A DNA stretch of 64,000 nucleotides from Fibrobacteria bacterium (GTDB lineage: Bacteria; Fibrobacterota; Fibrobacteria; UBA11236; JADFYW01): NCBI GenBank assembly GCA_015232855.1, contig JADFYW010000006.1, positions 17,610-81,609 on the forward strand, in the 5' to 3' direction. The notes beneath the pieces are model-generated. The model saw only the letters and a list, made by a program, of their open reading frames with translations. It made no database searches and was not told the DNA's origin. The position numbers and the translations under genes were made by a program. Positions 30,101 to 38,661 of this stretch are shown piece after piece. Position 1 is the stretch's first letter. The number at the start of each line of letters is the position of its first letter.

Positions 30101-30339
30101 AGGGCTTTTAAGGATTGAATGCTGTTTTTTTCTGCTTCGGCTTTTTGGGCGATGGCATCTACCAATTTCAGGGCTGATTGGGGTAATCCTTTTTTGTTGT
30201 AGAGTTCATCTACTTTTGCCCATTCTGTTTCATACGCATGAAAGGAATCGTTGTCGTTTGCGGCCTTAATACCAAAACAAAGGACAACCATTAATCCCAA
30301 AAAGGAAAAAATTATGACTTTAATTGTATTTGATTTCAT
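24184..30339 (-). CDS. Alpha-2-macroglobulin family protein (giant, thioester-containing)
   Basis: 2051 aa; signal-peptide-like N-terminus; MG2-like 'FTDRSIYRPGQTVYFKGIMYK'; 'EALTRWRMIGLAHT'; thioester-type CxEQ motif 'YPYECNEQVFSR' at 25813-25824 on the minus strand. Confidence 0.92.
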   Translation of the reverse strand: MKSNTIKVIIFSFLGLMVVLCFGIKAANDNDSFHAYETEWAKVDELYNKKGLPQSALKLVDAIAQKAEAEKNSIQSLKALIHKLRFMQEVEEESLVKIQDELNAALKQFGFAEKAVLHSMIAEQYWAYYQRNRYRFLDRTHATEIKDNDIRTWDLRKIVSATVFHYTHSLDNALKLQTTDINLFKPILFPGNADSLYRPTLYDFLAYRAIEFFRLSEASLTRPADAFSMNRKEYFATTRTFSLLKIETQDTLSFHYRALCIMQKLLAFHLKTGNINALVSSDLVRLGFVNEHGVIDNKNSLYETRLRGLRTQFSNVPAAAEISCELANFKYTLGSKYDKSTTPHYRWLTKEAHNICSEAVNQFPGSFGAKQCATLMHIIENKTLDVTLEKAVPPEQPFPVLIKFTNMNQLFLRIVKLNQKEWLLLEKGNYDERKNLKKEIYKRDAILQWREHLPDTKDFQTMRAEIKIKALKKGRYILLASNKESLGKKSTALCYSLFQVTGLSCIGHDDNHATQQLTIVNRETGLPLKEVTLQLFRQQWEKTNRQYVFNKAYTYKSDKQGDIVIDGQDKKQHVYYYTLIHQDDTLEVGTQFGNRYGSSKERVYTHTRFFTDRSIYRPGQTVYFKGIMYKTHSLQPEKNGIIARTATEVTLKDVNYQKVSSLKLRSNDYGSFSGSFQLPEGQLNGSFTISNAHGSISFSVEEYKRPKFEVKFDDLNKTYKLDEIVKVKGSAKALAGYNIDNAEVRYRIVREAFWPYWRRWWGGYPSSASMEIKNGKIMTGSKGEFTISFKAIPDRSLAKKDKPAFRYKITADITDKNGETRSGSQVVTIGYTSLRLSLDVDEAINRNKGKLSFGIKASNLSGNPVPAKGSYTVYHLQDPGKIYKERYWELPDTSLLSKKEHSQSFPHLAHNQENDFHHWEKESIGITGNFNTEDTNGNHFDIANRPAGKYLIEAVSLEKSGDTIRDISYLTLYDDKAKATPYTTQDWFLPQQEKVEPGEEAKFLIGTSDTAVMVFYQIEHRNKVTARKRMTLSNEQRQLVFHVKENHRGNFSVSFIFIKHNRVYTHNQTIVVPWSNKELSLRFETFKDKLTPGEKEEWRLIISGPQKDRVASEMVATLYDASLDAFRSHHWDLNIFSTFYPQSNFSNDNWFGSKRSQSDGRFNKPFPSSVSRTFNRLNWFGFNWSPHRIRNGRSRGRGSAKMESRAMAPRSAKKSKAATGGIDDMLGGLLGSADAEVTVSENFIENVGSLEGVIEGDAIKHEEELSSLDKVKARTNLNETAFFYPHLKTDKEGNVIIAFTMPEALTRWRMIGLAHTKSLQTGVIEKSLITQKELMVVPNAPRFLRENDKLVLTAKVTNLSNNLLEGRAKLMLFDAASLKPIENSFNLKNAEQNITIKPEGSALVKWQLNVPDNASAITYRIVANAGQFSDGEENILPVLKNRMLVTETMPLPVGSAETKNFTFTKLRDANQSNTLKHHKLTLEFTSNPAWYAVQSLPYLMEYPYECNEQVFSRYYANSLASHIVNNKPKIKQVFNTWKKGKGTPALLSNLEKNQELKSLLLQETPWVMDAKNEAERKKRIALLFDLNKMGRELGKAWRKLEKGQLPSGAWPWFNGMYPNRYITQHIITGLAHLKALGVKDEENQGRINNVISRALRYLDEQIAGDYDHLINNKIELDKKNLRNMQIHYLYARSYFKDNKINKKHLKAFAYYRGQAKTYWLDFNRYLQGMIAITLNRYDDPETSKEILASIKEHALYSEEMGMYWKDSYGYYWHQAPIETHALMIEAFHEITGDPKSVDGLKTWLIKSKQTQDWGTTKATADACYALLLQGDDWLENSKLAEITIGNTKLEPEKMEDVKVEAGTGYFKTSWSGKEINPEMAKVTVVNKNKAPAWGALYWQYFEQLDKITAHDTPLKLKKKFFLEQPSKTGPVLKPISSNTTIKQGDRIKVRIELRVDRDMEFVHMKDMRASGFEPENVISRFKWQDGLGYYESTKDASTNFFMDRLPKGTYVFEYPLRVSHSGDFSNGVTSIQCMYAPEFASHSEGVRVLVK

Positions 30340-30501
30340 CTTGCACCAGCCTTTTATTATTTCAGCATATACTTTTGTACTGGGATATCGGCAAAAGTAA
30401 AGGGACAGAAGCGTGAATTGTATCCCAATAAATGTACAAACTGGAACCGGATTCGGTTAAAAAGGATAAATAATTAGTTTCTGGCCCAAATACATCCTTT
30501 T

Positions 30502-30650
30502 CAACGCAAAGGCGCAAAGAACGCAAAGTTCACGCAAAGGGAATTGAAAATAATTTCCATCATAAAGTATTCAAAAATTATGTGTTACAATAAAAGCACA
30601 ATTTCATTTTTCTTTGCAAATCCTCTGCGTACTTTACGACTTTGCGGTAA
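30502..30650. repeat. Inverted pair of CGCAAAG-rich repeats flanking ~70 bp (possible MITE-like or stem-loop element)
   Basis: 30502-30539 'caacgcaaaggcgcaaagaacgcaaagttcacgcaaag' and 30612-30650, whose reverse complement reads 'cttaccgcaaagtcgtaaagtacgcagaggatttgcaaag'. Confidence 0.75.
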
Positions 30651-30938
30651 GTTTTTTTATCCCTGAACAAGAACCAATTAGGAACAAAACCTTTTTGCTA
30701 AGAGCAGTTTCAGGGTAAATTTTAACCAGAAAAACAGGCCCATTTTTGTTAAAAAACAACAAATTTCACTTTTTTTAATTAAAATTTATCGCTTTAAAGA
30801 GAAAAAACCGACATATAAGTAAGTAATTGGGTATAATGTGAAAGTATGAAAATTTTCTTTCTACAAAAAGCTGAATTATGCGGGAGCTATAGCACCCGCT
30901 TTAATGAAACATATGCCCTTGGGTATAGGTTTGCGCTG

Positions 30939-32558
30939 ATGAGAGTAGTCGCTAGTCTTATCCTTTTTGCTTTTGCATATGCAAATTGCCAGACAAGTAC
31001 CAGGTCTTTCCAGACTGATCTTGATGCCTTAAAAGCAATCCTCGACAGCAATGGACTAAAGAATGATATTAACATGGAAGAAGTGGTTACCACCAATAAA
31101 GAGCACCGGATAATTTCCCTGAATTTAAGTAACATGGGGATAAGCCATATCCCACCAAATATTGCAGAGATTGATCAGCTGGAAATCCTTACCCTCAGCC
31201 GTAACCGTCTATCCAGCCTCCCACCAGAAATATCGGCTCTCTCTCAGTTGAAACATCTTGACCTCAGCCGGAACGCTGTGGTAATGTTGCCAGATTCCAT
31301 TAACAAGCTGGGCTCTCTCATCATTTTGAATTTAGAACGAAACAGGTTAATGGTTGTCCCCCCGGGAGTTTTCCGTCTCAAGCATCTTGAAATTTTAAAT
31401 TTGAACCATAACCAAATTAGTTTTTTACCCCCTGCAATTGGCCAGTTGAATGCTTTACAAGATCTTTTTCTGAATTTTAATAAACTTAAAACCCTGCCCA
31501 AAGAAATCGGTTTACTTTTAAAGCTTAGAAATTTTTACCTCAGCATGAACCAACTGGAGTCACTTCCCTCCACCCTGTTTAAATTGTCCATGAGCATATA
31601 TGTGAATGATAACGCCTTATGCAATCTTTCTGGTTCGGAAGAACAATGGATATACAATAACGTACGCAGTTATAACTGGAACAACACCCAGAAATGCGGT
31701 AACAATGCCATGGATATAACGGATGCCGTGGAAGAACCATTACCCATACCAGCCCAAGCCAAAAAGCAAGAAATCCTGGCCCCACCTCCTGTTGATAGTC
31801 CAATCAATGGTGATTCCATTTTAGCCATGAATCAATCTCTTCCAAAAGACACTCAAATAACAGACACTCTCAAAATATTGCCTACCCTATCCCAAACGAT
31901 TCAAGATACCATTACCTTGTCTACCCCAGAAGAAACAACCGCTCTTATCGTTTCACCATCAAGAGATCCAAGTGATTTACCTGACACGGAAGAAAATATC
32001 ACAGAAGAGCTTGAAGCCATATCAGAGAAAATAGTGGATGCCCGCACCCGGAAAAGCACCAGCAAAATCGTCTTGGGGAGGTTTGAAGGCTTTTTTATTG
32101 AGGAGCAGGGAGAAGATACGGCAAAAGACGTCTCCATTAATTTTATTTTTTCTGATGAACCTATTATGGGCACGACTCTTTGTGATTATTATGACTCCAC
32201 TAAAAAAGCTATTGTCCTTGATTTTTACGATAACCGGCTGGGGAATAGTACTCCCGGCACCGTAACAGAATATCCCATTACCCGCACTGAAATTAAAGAA
32301 CTGATACTTGATTTAAATGAGGGTATTGAGGGACTCGAACCAGACATACGCCAGGTGGTTCGCATAATTTTTTATACACCATTTAACTTTCCTTATGAGA
32401 TTGGAATGGATGAATTTAACACTATTGCCTTTCAGTTTAAATGGAACAGGGATATTGAAAAGCGGCTGAGTTATAAACCCACTTCCACAATGTGGCTCAT
32501 ACCGGTGAGTATTATTATGCTGGGCGCAGCGGGAAGCGGATTATTATTTTTCTTTTAG
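30939..32558 (+). CDS. Secreted/envelope leucine-rich-repeat protein with C-terminal TM segment
   Basis: ORF opens at 30846; internal ATG at 30939 gives signal peptide MRVVASLILFAFAYANCQ; ~22-23-aa LRRs ('LKHLDLSRNAVVMLPDSINKLGSLIILNLERNRL'); C-terminal 'MWLIPVSIIMLGAAGSGLLFFF'. Confidence 0.82.
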   Translation: MRVVASLILFAFAYANCQTSTRSFQTDLDALKAILDSNGLKNDINMEEVVTTNKEHRIISLNLSNMGISHIPPNIAEIDQLEILTLSRNRLSSLPPEISALSQLKHLDLSRNAVVMLPDSINKLGSLIILNLERNRLMVVPPGVFRLKHLEILNLNHNQISFLPPAIGQLNALQDLFLNFNKLKTLPKEIGLLLKLRNFYLSMNQLESLPSTLFKLSMSIYVNDNALCNLSGSEEQWIYNNVRSYNWNNTQKCGNNAMDITDAVEEPLPIPAQAKKQEILAPPPVDSPINGDSILAMNQSLPKDTQITDTLKILPTLSQTIQDTITLSTPEETTALIVSPSRDPSDLPDTEENITEELEAISEKIVDARTRKSTSKIVLGRFEGFFIEEQGEDTAKDVSINFIFSDEPIMGTTLCDYYDSTKKAIVLDFYDNRLGNSTPGTVTEYPITRTEIKELILDLNEGIEGLEPDIRQVVRIIFYTPFNFPYEIGMDEFNTIAFQFKWNRDIEKRLSYKPTSTMWLIPVSIIMLGAAGSGLLFFF

Positions 32559-32602
32559 CAAAGACAGGTTAAAACGTAATTTAGGAGTAACAGAGAAGAC
32601 CA

Positions 32603-34723
32603 ATGAAAATGACAGCACTTAATAAAAATACCCGGTACACTCCATGGGGCTGGTGCAGTTTCCTGTTTATACTCATAGCTATTGTTTTGAGTAATGCCCA
32701 AAAAGGTACTTATTTATCAGACATGAAGGCCGTGCGCGCTATTTTAGATGCCAATAATCTTTTAGATATCATGGAAGAAGAAGTGGCCATGACTGATGAC
32801 AATGAGCGGGTGGTCGATATAAGTTTGAGTAAATTGAATATTGAGGTTTTGCCACCCCAGATAGGAAGATTGCGCGCCTTACAGTCCCTTGACTTAAGCC
32901 GGAACAAACTTTCAACCCTGCCAGGTAGCATAGGCGACCTCAAGCAGCTTGTTAGTCTTAATCTGAGTTATAACGATTTAAAAGAGCTTCCCCCGGAAAT
33001 TGGGAAATTAAAGTCACTTAAAACCCTCATTCTCAACTTTAATAAATTAACAGTCCTACCTGGGGAAATGTCCGGACTTCATAAGCTTGAGCAACTCTAC
33101 ATAAGTATGAACCAATTGAAGACGCTCCCTTCTTCAATTGTGGAAATTTCACCTTCCCTTTTTGTGAACAATAACAGGCTCTGCGCCCTGCCCGCCTTAG
33201 TGGAAGGGTGGATAATGGATTACAGCAGGAGTAATTCCTGGAAACGCTCACAGGAATGCCGGGAAGATGATATTGCTGACCTTGCAAATGGCGAAACCGT
33301 CAGCTCTTCTCCTGATGAGAGTGCAAAAGCACCTGCCCCGGTTTTACAAAAAGAACCAGAAGAAGTCGCATTTAACACCTCCGAATCAGATGTATTGTCT
33401 TCACCTCCACCTCCAGCAGAAGAGGAAGTAGAACAATTGCCAGAAGGAAAGGACACTGCCCTGTTATTTAAAGAGGCCCCCCCTCTGGAGCTTGCCACTG
33501 TTACAGATGAAATGACGGCACCTCCGGCAGAAAGCCTGGAAACAGCAGCCGTAGAAGAAACCATTTCTGATACAGCGGAAGCAGAACCAGTGGTACCTGA
33601 AGAAGCACCTGTTGAGGAAGCAGAAACAGTGGTGCCTGAAGAAGCACCGGTTGAAAATGTGGTTGCTGAAGAAACTCCTACTGAAAATACAACTGAAGAA
33701 TCCTGGGAAGAGACACAAGCAGTACCTGCAACTCCCATACCAGCTGAACCTGAGAAGATCGTCCAGGCAGAAGAAATACCAACGCCGGTTGTGGAAGAGC
33801 TGCAAGAAACCGTCCAGGCAGAAGAAATTCAGGCTCCTGCGGTTACAGCGGAACCCGAAAAACAAATAGAGGCCGAACCTTCACCTCCTGAACAAGGAAA
33901 CCTTACTCCTGATGTTAATGAAGAAAGCTGGGAAGAAGTGGTGAACAATAAGGTTTCTGAACCTGAACCACCAGAACAAATAGAAACAGCCGAAGCAGAC
34001 TCCTTGTCAGATACCTTAATCCAGGCCGAAGAAAAGACCGTAGAACCCGTTTCAGCACCAGCTGAAAAGAGTCTGGCCCAGGCAGAAGAACAAACAGCAC
34101 CCATCTCAGACACTCTCCCTAAAACAGAAGCCCCTTCAGTCGCAGTCATTACACCGGAAGAGAGTGATACCGCGATTAGTGATGAGGAAATGTTTTCTGA
34201 AGAAGGAAAGACCATGCCGGTACAGATAAAAAAACCTCATGTAGCGGTGGCTCTTCCCAGCGACGAACCTGACTCAGAAATAAAAGACCAAAGCGAACAA
34301 GCACCATCCACGGAAGAATCTGCTATACTGGCATCTGCAATGCCTGCTTCTGAATGTGTTTATTTTGGAAAGAACGGTTTTTTTAACAAAGATGCATGCG
34401 AAGAGCTTGAAGCCGCAAAGAGAGCAAAGGCCCTTGAAGAAAAAACTCTTGATGCAAAAGATCGATGGGGGAAGTCTCTGTATTATAATTTTTCAGATTT
34501 AAAAAACGGGGATAATCTTTTCCGAAACGCAGTTACTATGGAAATGAAAATTGATGCCTCGGGAAAATCATTGCGCATTTATAAATATGGGAAACTTGCC
34601 AAAAAATTTGAAGGTTTCGATGTAATAGATCTCAGCTGGCGTGTCAGTCAGGAAAAGAAAGGCGTCTATTTTTTAAAAGCCAATATCGACGGTATGACAG
34701 TCGTAAACCGGCTTGATTTATGA
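32603..34723 (+). CDS. Leucine-rich-repeat protein with long Glu/Pro/Val/Ala-rich low-complexity region
   Basis: 706 aa; LRRs 'LQSLDLSRNKLSTLPGSIGDLKQLVSLNLSYNDLKELPPEIGKLKSL'; paralogous N-terminus to the preceding gene (MKAVRAILDANNL vs LDALKAILDSNGL); repeat-like 'VVPEEAPVEEAETVVPEEAPVEN'. Confidence 0.82.
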   Translation: MKMTALNKNTRYTPWGWCSFLFILIAIVLSNAQKGTYLSDMKAVRAILDANNLLDIMEEEVAMTDDNERVVDISLSKLNIEVLPPQIGRLRALQSLDLSRNKLSTLPGSIGDLKQLVSLNLSYNDLKELPPEIGKLKSLKTLILNFNKLTVLPGEMSGLHKLEQLYISMNQLKTLPSSIVEISPSLFVNNNRLCALPALVEGWIMDYSRSNSWKRSQECREDDIADLANGETVSSSPDESAKAPAPVLQKEPEEVAFNTSESDVLSSPPPPAEEEVEQLPEGKDTALLFKEAPPLELATVTDEMTAPPAESLETAAVEETISDTAEAEPVVPEEAPVEEAETVVPEEAPVENVVAEETPTENTTEESWEETQAVPATPIPAEPEKIVQAEEIPTPVVEELQETVQAEEIQAPAVTAEPEKQIEAEPSPPEQGNLTPDVNEESWEEVVNNKVSEPEPPEQIETAEADSLSDTLIQAEEKTVEPVSAPAEKSLAQAEEQTAPISDTLPKTEAPSVAVITPEESDTAISDEEMFSEEGKTMPVQIKKPHVAVALPSDEPDSEIKDQSEQAPSTEESAILASAMPASECVYFGKNGFFNKDACEELEAAKRAKALEEKTLDAKDRWGKSLYYNFSDLKNGDNLFRNAVTMEMKIDASGKSLRIYKYGKLAKKFEGFDVIDLSWRVSQEKKGVYFLKANIDGMTVVNRLDL

Positions 34724-36177
34724 CTACCAAAGCCACTTCCATTCTGCTTTTCATTTTATTGCTGGGAAATCTTTTTCCTTGTTACAGTGATACATCAGAA
34801 GATTCGCTAAAAGTAGCGGTCCTCCCCTTTACCAGTAACACCCTTTCTGAAGGACTGCTAGGCGTTCTGGCTACCGATTTTCAAAAAGCGCTCAAAGAAA
34901 CAGATGCATTTCCAATAATGGAGAGTGAATTAATAGCTGAGATACTCCTGGAGCAGGGATATAAAACCTCAAACCAATGCGGCAAGCTAACTTGTCAGAT
35001 AGAACTGGGAAAACAGATAGGGGTGTCAAAACTTATTACGGTGACTATCAGTCATACCAAAGGCACTCGATATGCCATTACCGCAAGGCTTATTGATGTA
35101 GCAAGCAGTGCTGTAATCAGCACCATCTCTGAAAAACGGAAAGGTGATATCTATGAAACAAATAAAAGAATGTTACTAAACATAGCTTCTGCCCTTGCAG
35201 GTACGCCTAACCGGGATCGTCGGGATTACGAAAAGCAGGAAGCAAAGTCCCAGGCTGAAAAAAAATTAACTGAAAAAGCAGCAATTCAATCTTATGCTAT
35301 AAGCGCAGTAACCTATGTCTTTTATCCTTTTCTCTTTTTTCAGGATGACGATAATAAAGCCCGGCACACCTATTATACGCAAACAGCTCAACTGGAAACC
35401 TGGAAAACACCGGAAGCGACTCTTGAGTTCGGAGGAGATATTACATTTGCCTACCGCATAAATTCTTTTTTATGGCTCCAATCGGAGTTCAATTACTTTT
35501 ACTCGAGTAACAAGAAAGACGAACTTTTAGCGAGATTCATTATTGATGTTTCAGATACAACCAGTACCAGCAATAACATTCATTCCTACGGGACAGCAGA
35601 AGTCTCAGACACCCGCTATCAACGCCATCAGTATTTTACCCTGGGCCTGGGCGTGCGCACTATACTTTTTTCTTTCTCCCGATTTAAGCTGGGGTTACAT
35701 GCGGTCCCCTCCTGGGGAAGAGTCTTTTATAGCGAAAAAAAACAACTCTCCCGTGAAACAAGCATCACCCATTTCATCAACGACACCCTCGATAGAGGGG
35801 AAATAATCTTCCAGGATTCCCTACAGATTTCAGAATTGTCAGGGCAGCTTTTTGGTTTATCTACCGGCCTTGATATACAACTCTTTCTGAGACATAATTT
35901 AAGCGTTAACGCCTCTCTGGGTATTCGTGGTCTGTTCTCACCGGGCCTGGATGGTGAATCTGCATATTCTCATTTTATAACCTCTAAAGATTCAGAGGGG
36001 GATATTGAAGAAAAGAAAGAAACCACCTCCAAAGAGGTTTCTATGGTCAAAGGTGATACCTACGGTACCGGAGATATCAGAGTAATACAGGACGAGGCCT
36101 CTAGCGGGAAGTATGAAAAAACATACCTGGAATTTTCAGGGTTTCGGTTTTCACTGGGATTGTCCTATTATTTTTAA
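34720..36177 (+). CDS. CsgG/TolB-N-like protein with C-terminal outer-membrane barrel-like region
   Basis: 'LKVAVLPFTSNTLSEGLLGVLATDFQKALKETDAFPIMESELIAEILLEQGY...ARLIDVASSAVIS'; 4-bp overlap with preceding gene; C-terminal FRFSLGLSYYF looks like a beta-barrel terminal strand. Confidence 0.7.
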   Translation: MTTKATSILLFILLLGNLFPCYSDTSEDSLKVAVLPFTSNTLSEGLLGVLATDFQKALKETDAFPIMESELIAEILLEQGYKTSNQCGKLTCQIELGKQIGVSKLITVTISHTKGTRYAITARLIDVASSAVISTISEKRKGDIYETNKRMLLNIASALAGTPNRDRRDYEKQEAKSQAEKKLTEKAAIQSYAISAVTYVFYPFLFFQDDDNKARHTYYTQTAQLETWKTPEATLEFGGDITFAYRINSFLWLQSEFNYFYSSNKKDELLARFIIDVSDTTSTSNNIHSYGTAEVSDTRYQRHQYFTLGLGVRTILFSFSRFKLGLHAVPSWGRVFYSEKKQLSRETSITHFINDTLDRGEIIFQDSLQISELSGQLFGLSTGLDIQLFLRHNLSVNASLGIRGLFSPGLDGESAYSHFITSKDSEGDIEEKKETTSKEVSMVKGDTYGTGDIRVIQDEASSGKYEKTYLEFSGFRFSLGLSYYF

Positions 36178-36185
36178 GGCTTTAT

Positions 36186-36740
36186 ATGGATAACCAATTT
36201 CTGAAAATCATGAACACTATGAGTCGAAAAAATATCCTGATACTTGCTATGGGGATATTTCTCCTGAACTGTTCCCGGTATGAACAGATTGATTTGTCTT
36301 TAAATACGAATCCGAACCTCCCCAGCGCAGAGTTGATATCATTTTATGCAGGCATTGGTACTGAAGAAATTCAACTTGGAATGTCGCAGTATCAGGTTGA
36401 TAGTACATTACAGGCGATGCAATGCGTTCCGGGAGATGAAAGTTATCAATGTCCGGATGTGGGTGAGTACCTGGTGTTTTATACTGATACCCGAAAAGTA
36501 AACATGATAACACTTTTTTCTAAGCGGTTTATTTCCAAAAAGGTAAGTGGCACAGACACTATCCCAGGAGTTGCTCCTATGGCAAAAGTAGAAGACATGA
36601 AAAAGATATATGGTGACTATCCCACTACTGACCCTGACGTTCCATTCATCTTTTTTTATTATGATTTGGGTATTGGTTTTATCACGGACCAGGAAAAAGA
36701 AGAGCGTATCGCAGCGGTGATTGCGTTAGAACCACAATAG
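36186..36740 (+). CDS. Hypothetical lipoprotein
   Basis: Lipobox-like 'ILAMGIFLLNCSRYEQ'; translation may start at an internal Met. Confidence 0.65.
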   Translation: MDNQFLKIMNTMSRKNILILAMGIFLLNCSRYEQIDLSLNTNPNLPSAELISFYAGIGTEEIQLGMSQYQVDSTLQAMQCVPGDESYQCPDVGEYLVFYTDTRKVNMITLFSKRFISKKVSGTDTIPGVAPMAKVEDMKKIYGDYPTTDPDVPFIFFYYDLGIGFITDQEKEERIAAVIALEPQ

Positions 36741-36748
36741 GATAACCT

Positions 36749-37204
36749 ATGAAAGTGCAGGATAAAATAACTATTAAAGCAGATAAAACTGCAATCTGGA
36801 AGGTCATTGCAAAACTATCCGCTTATGCTGATTGGAATCCTTTCTTAACATCTGTGGAGGGATGCTTTGAAGTGAACAGCCTTTTGCATATTACGATATC
36901 CTCATCTAATGGAAGGCAGACCCGAAAACAAGCTGTTATCACCGGACTGGTTCCTGAGCGGTATTTTAGTCTCAGTATAACATCCCCATTTGGAAAATGG
37001 TTTTATGAATTAGAATATATCTTCCGTTTTGTAGTAAATGAAGAAGCTCATGATGAACCAGCAAATACCGTTGAAGTCATACATGAAGTATTCTGTCATG
37101 GATTAAGCCTGCGTTGGCGTAAAAACAAGTTTAAGCAATTTTTTCTTCGGGGCCTGGGACAAGTAAATACCGCACTGAAAGACAAAACCACCACTTCGGG
37201 ATAA
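36749..37204 (+). CDS. SRPBCC-family (START-like) protein
   Basis: 'VQDKITIKADKTAIWKVIAKLSAYADWNPFLTSVEGCFEVNSLLHITI' is a typical polyketide cyclase/SRPBCC N-terminus. Confidence 0.8.
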   Translation: MKVQDKITIKADKTAIWKVIAKLSAYADWNPFLTSVEGCFEVNSLLHITISSSNGRQTRKQAVITGLVPERYFSLSITSPFGKWFYELEYIFRFVVNEEAHDEPANTVEVIHEVFCHGLSLRWRKNKFKQFFLRGLGQVNTALKDKTTTSG

Positions 37205-37322
37205 CCCTGTTTTCTTCATAAAAACTTTAATTTGCCGCATATCCTGCAGATTTTTAACTTAGACGTATAATAATGTGTTTAGTAGCCGTGTATTTTAAGA
37301 ATCCGGCTGAAACCGGGAAACT

Positions 37323-38600
37323 ATGTCAGCATCAAAGAAAAGAAATTTTGGCACCGTAGAGAAAACCTTTCGTGCCTTGTTACGGGAAATCGTTGTCCCC
37401 ATATGTATGGCCCTTATTGTCATTCAATTTGTAATACAGGCCTTTAAAATTCCTACGGGATCTATGCAGGATTCTTTATTAATTGGTGATTTTCTTTTAG
37501 GTTTAAAGTTTGTTTATGGTGCGCCAGTCCCCTTTTCCAACAAGAAACTCCCCGCTCTCACAGAGCCTGAACCTGGGGATGTGCTTATTTTTCGTTACCC
37601 GGGCGAGCCTGAATATCCCGAATACAATCCGGAAAGGTATAACTTTGTAGCAAACTTATTTCTTTTCGGAAACCTTTACTGGGACAAAAACCCTAAAAAA
37701 GGCCAGGGCCATATGGTATGGCATGCTCCAAAAGATTTTATTAAGCGTTGTGTAGCGAAAAGCGGCCAGACCATTAAAGTAAAAAACAAATCTCTTTATA
37801 TTAATGGAGAAGAAAGTCCACTTCCTCCCCACGGGAAATTCATGTCTAACAGGCGTTATGCGCCTATGCGGGATTCCCTTGACTTTCATCTCCCGGCTCC
37901 AGGAACTACATACCGTTTTGATACCCTTGGCCTCACCCAGGCAGCATGGATTCGCTCTTTAGCATTACAAGAAAATCCAGATAGCAAAGTTTCTCTTCAC
38001 CTGGATTTGTATATCGACAGTTCACTTTCTAATTACGAAGTTTTGCCCGAACTTTTTTTACCCTATAATGAAGCCAGTAACAATATTCTCGGCATGATGG
38101 GACTTAAGGGCGCAGTGAGTATGAAATGGTCCACACCCACCTTTCGCGCAGAATCAGTACCTTTTCAGGCTATACAGAATGTCGCCAAAACCGGTTTCAT
38201 CAGGGGCCAGGATCTTCGCCATTTCTTTGGTGGCAAACAGCAGTCCTATCATTATTTCTTCGGACATTTCCTCGATATGTTAAAATACACTATCACCGAC
38301 TACGCCCGTTTTCAGGGTAAACAAGTGAATATTGTCCCCTCTCTTATAATTGATGGTAAAAAGATGAATGAATACACCACGAAGAAGAAATGTTACTTTA
38401 TGATGGGTGACAACCGTGATAATTCTTCTGACAGCCGTTTCTGGGGTCTCTTATCAGAAAATAATGTAAAGGCCAAAGCCTACATTATATACCTCTCCCT
38501 TGAAAATGAGGATGATGCGGTAAAACTCTATAACCCCATTACCTGGGTGTTTTTCCCACTCCGTGTACGTTGGTCACGAGTGGGTAAGTTAATAGAATAA
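37323..38600 (+). CDS. lepB: Signal peptidase I with large insertion
   Basis: Catalytic Ser motif 'IPTGSMQDSLLIGD', Lys region 'DFIKRCVAKSGQTIKVKNKSLYINGE', C-terminal 'YFMMGDNRDNSSDSRFWG'. Confidence 0.93.
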   Translation: MSASKKRNFGTVEKTFRALLREIVVPICMALIVIQFVIQAFKIPTGSMQDSLLIGDFLLGLKFVYGAPVPFSNKKLPALTEPEPGDVLIFRYPGEPEYPEYNPERYNFVANLFLFGNLYWDKNPKKGQGHMVWHAPKDFIKRCVAKSGQTIKVKNKSLYINGEESPLPPHGKFMSNRRYAPMRDSLDFHLPAPGTTYRFDTLGLTQAAWIRSLALQENPDSKVSLHLDLYIDSSLSNYEVLPELFLPYNEASNNILGMMGLKGAVSMKWSTPTFRAESVPFQAIQNVAKTGFIRGQDLRHFFGGKQQSYHYFFGHFLDMLKYTITDYARFQGKQVNIVPSLIIDGKKMNEYTTKKKCYFMMGDNRDNSSDSRFWGLLSENNVKAKAYIIYLSLENEDDAVKLYNPITWVFFPLRVRWSRVGKLIE

Positions 38601-38661
38601 ACCACTATGCACTGAAAGAGCAAAGTTTTAACTAGTTCTCGCATTCAGAAATAACAAAAAC

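Noticed and set aside
33220-33738. 172-aa Ser/Thr/Gly-rich antisense ORF opposite the LRR-2 stalk
   Set aside because: Composition mirrors the repetitive sense strand (GAA/GCA/CCT codons); no RBS or family signature. Kept only as a compositional note.
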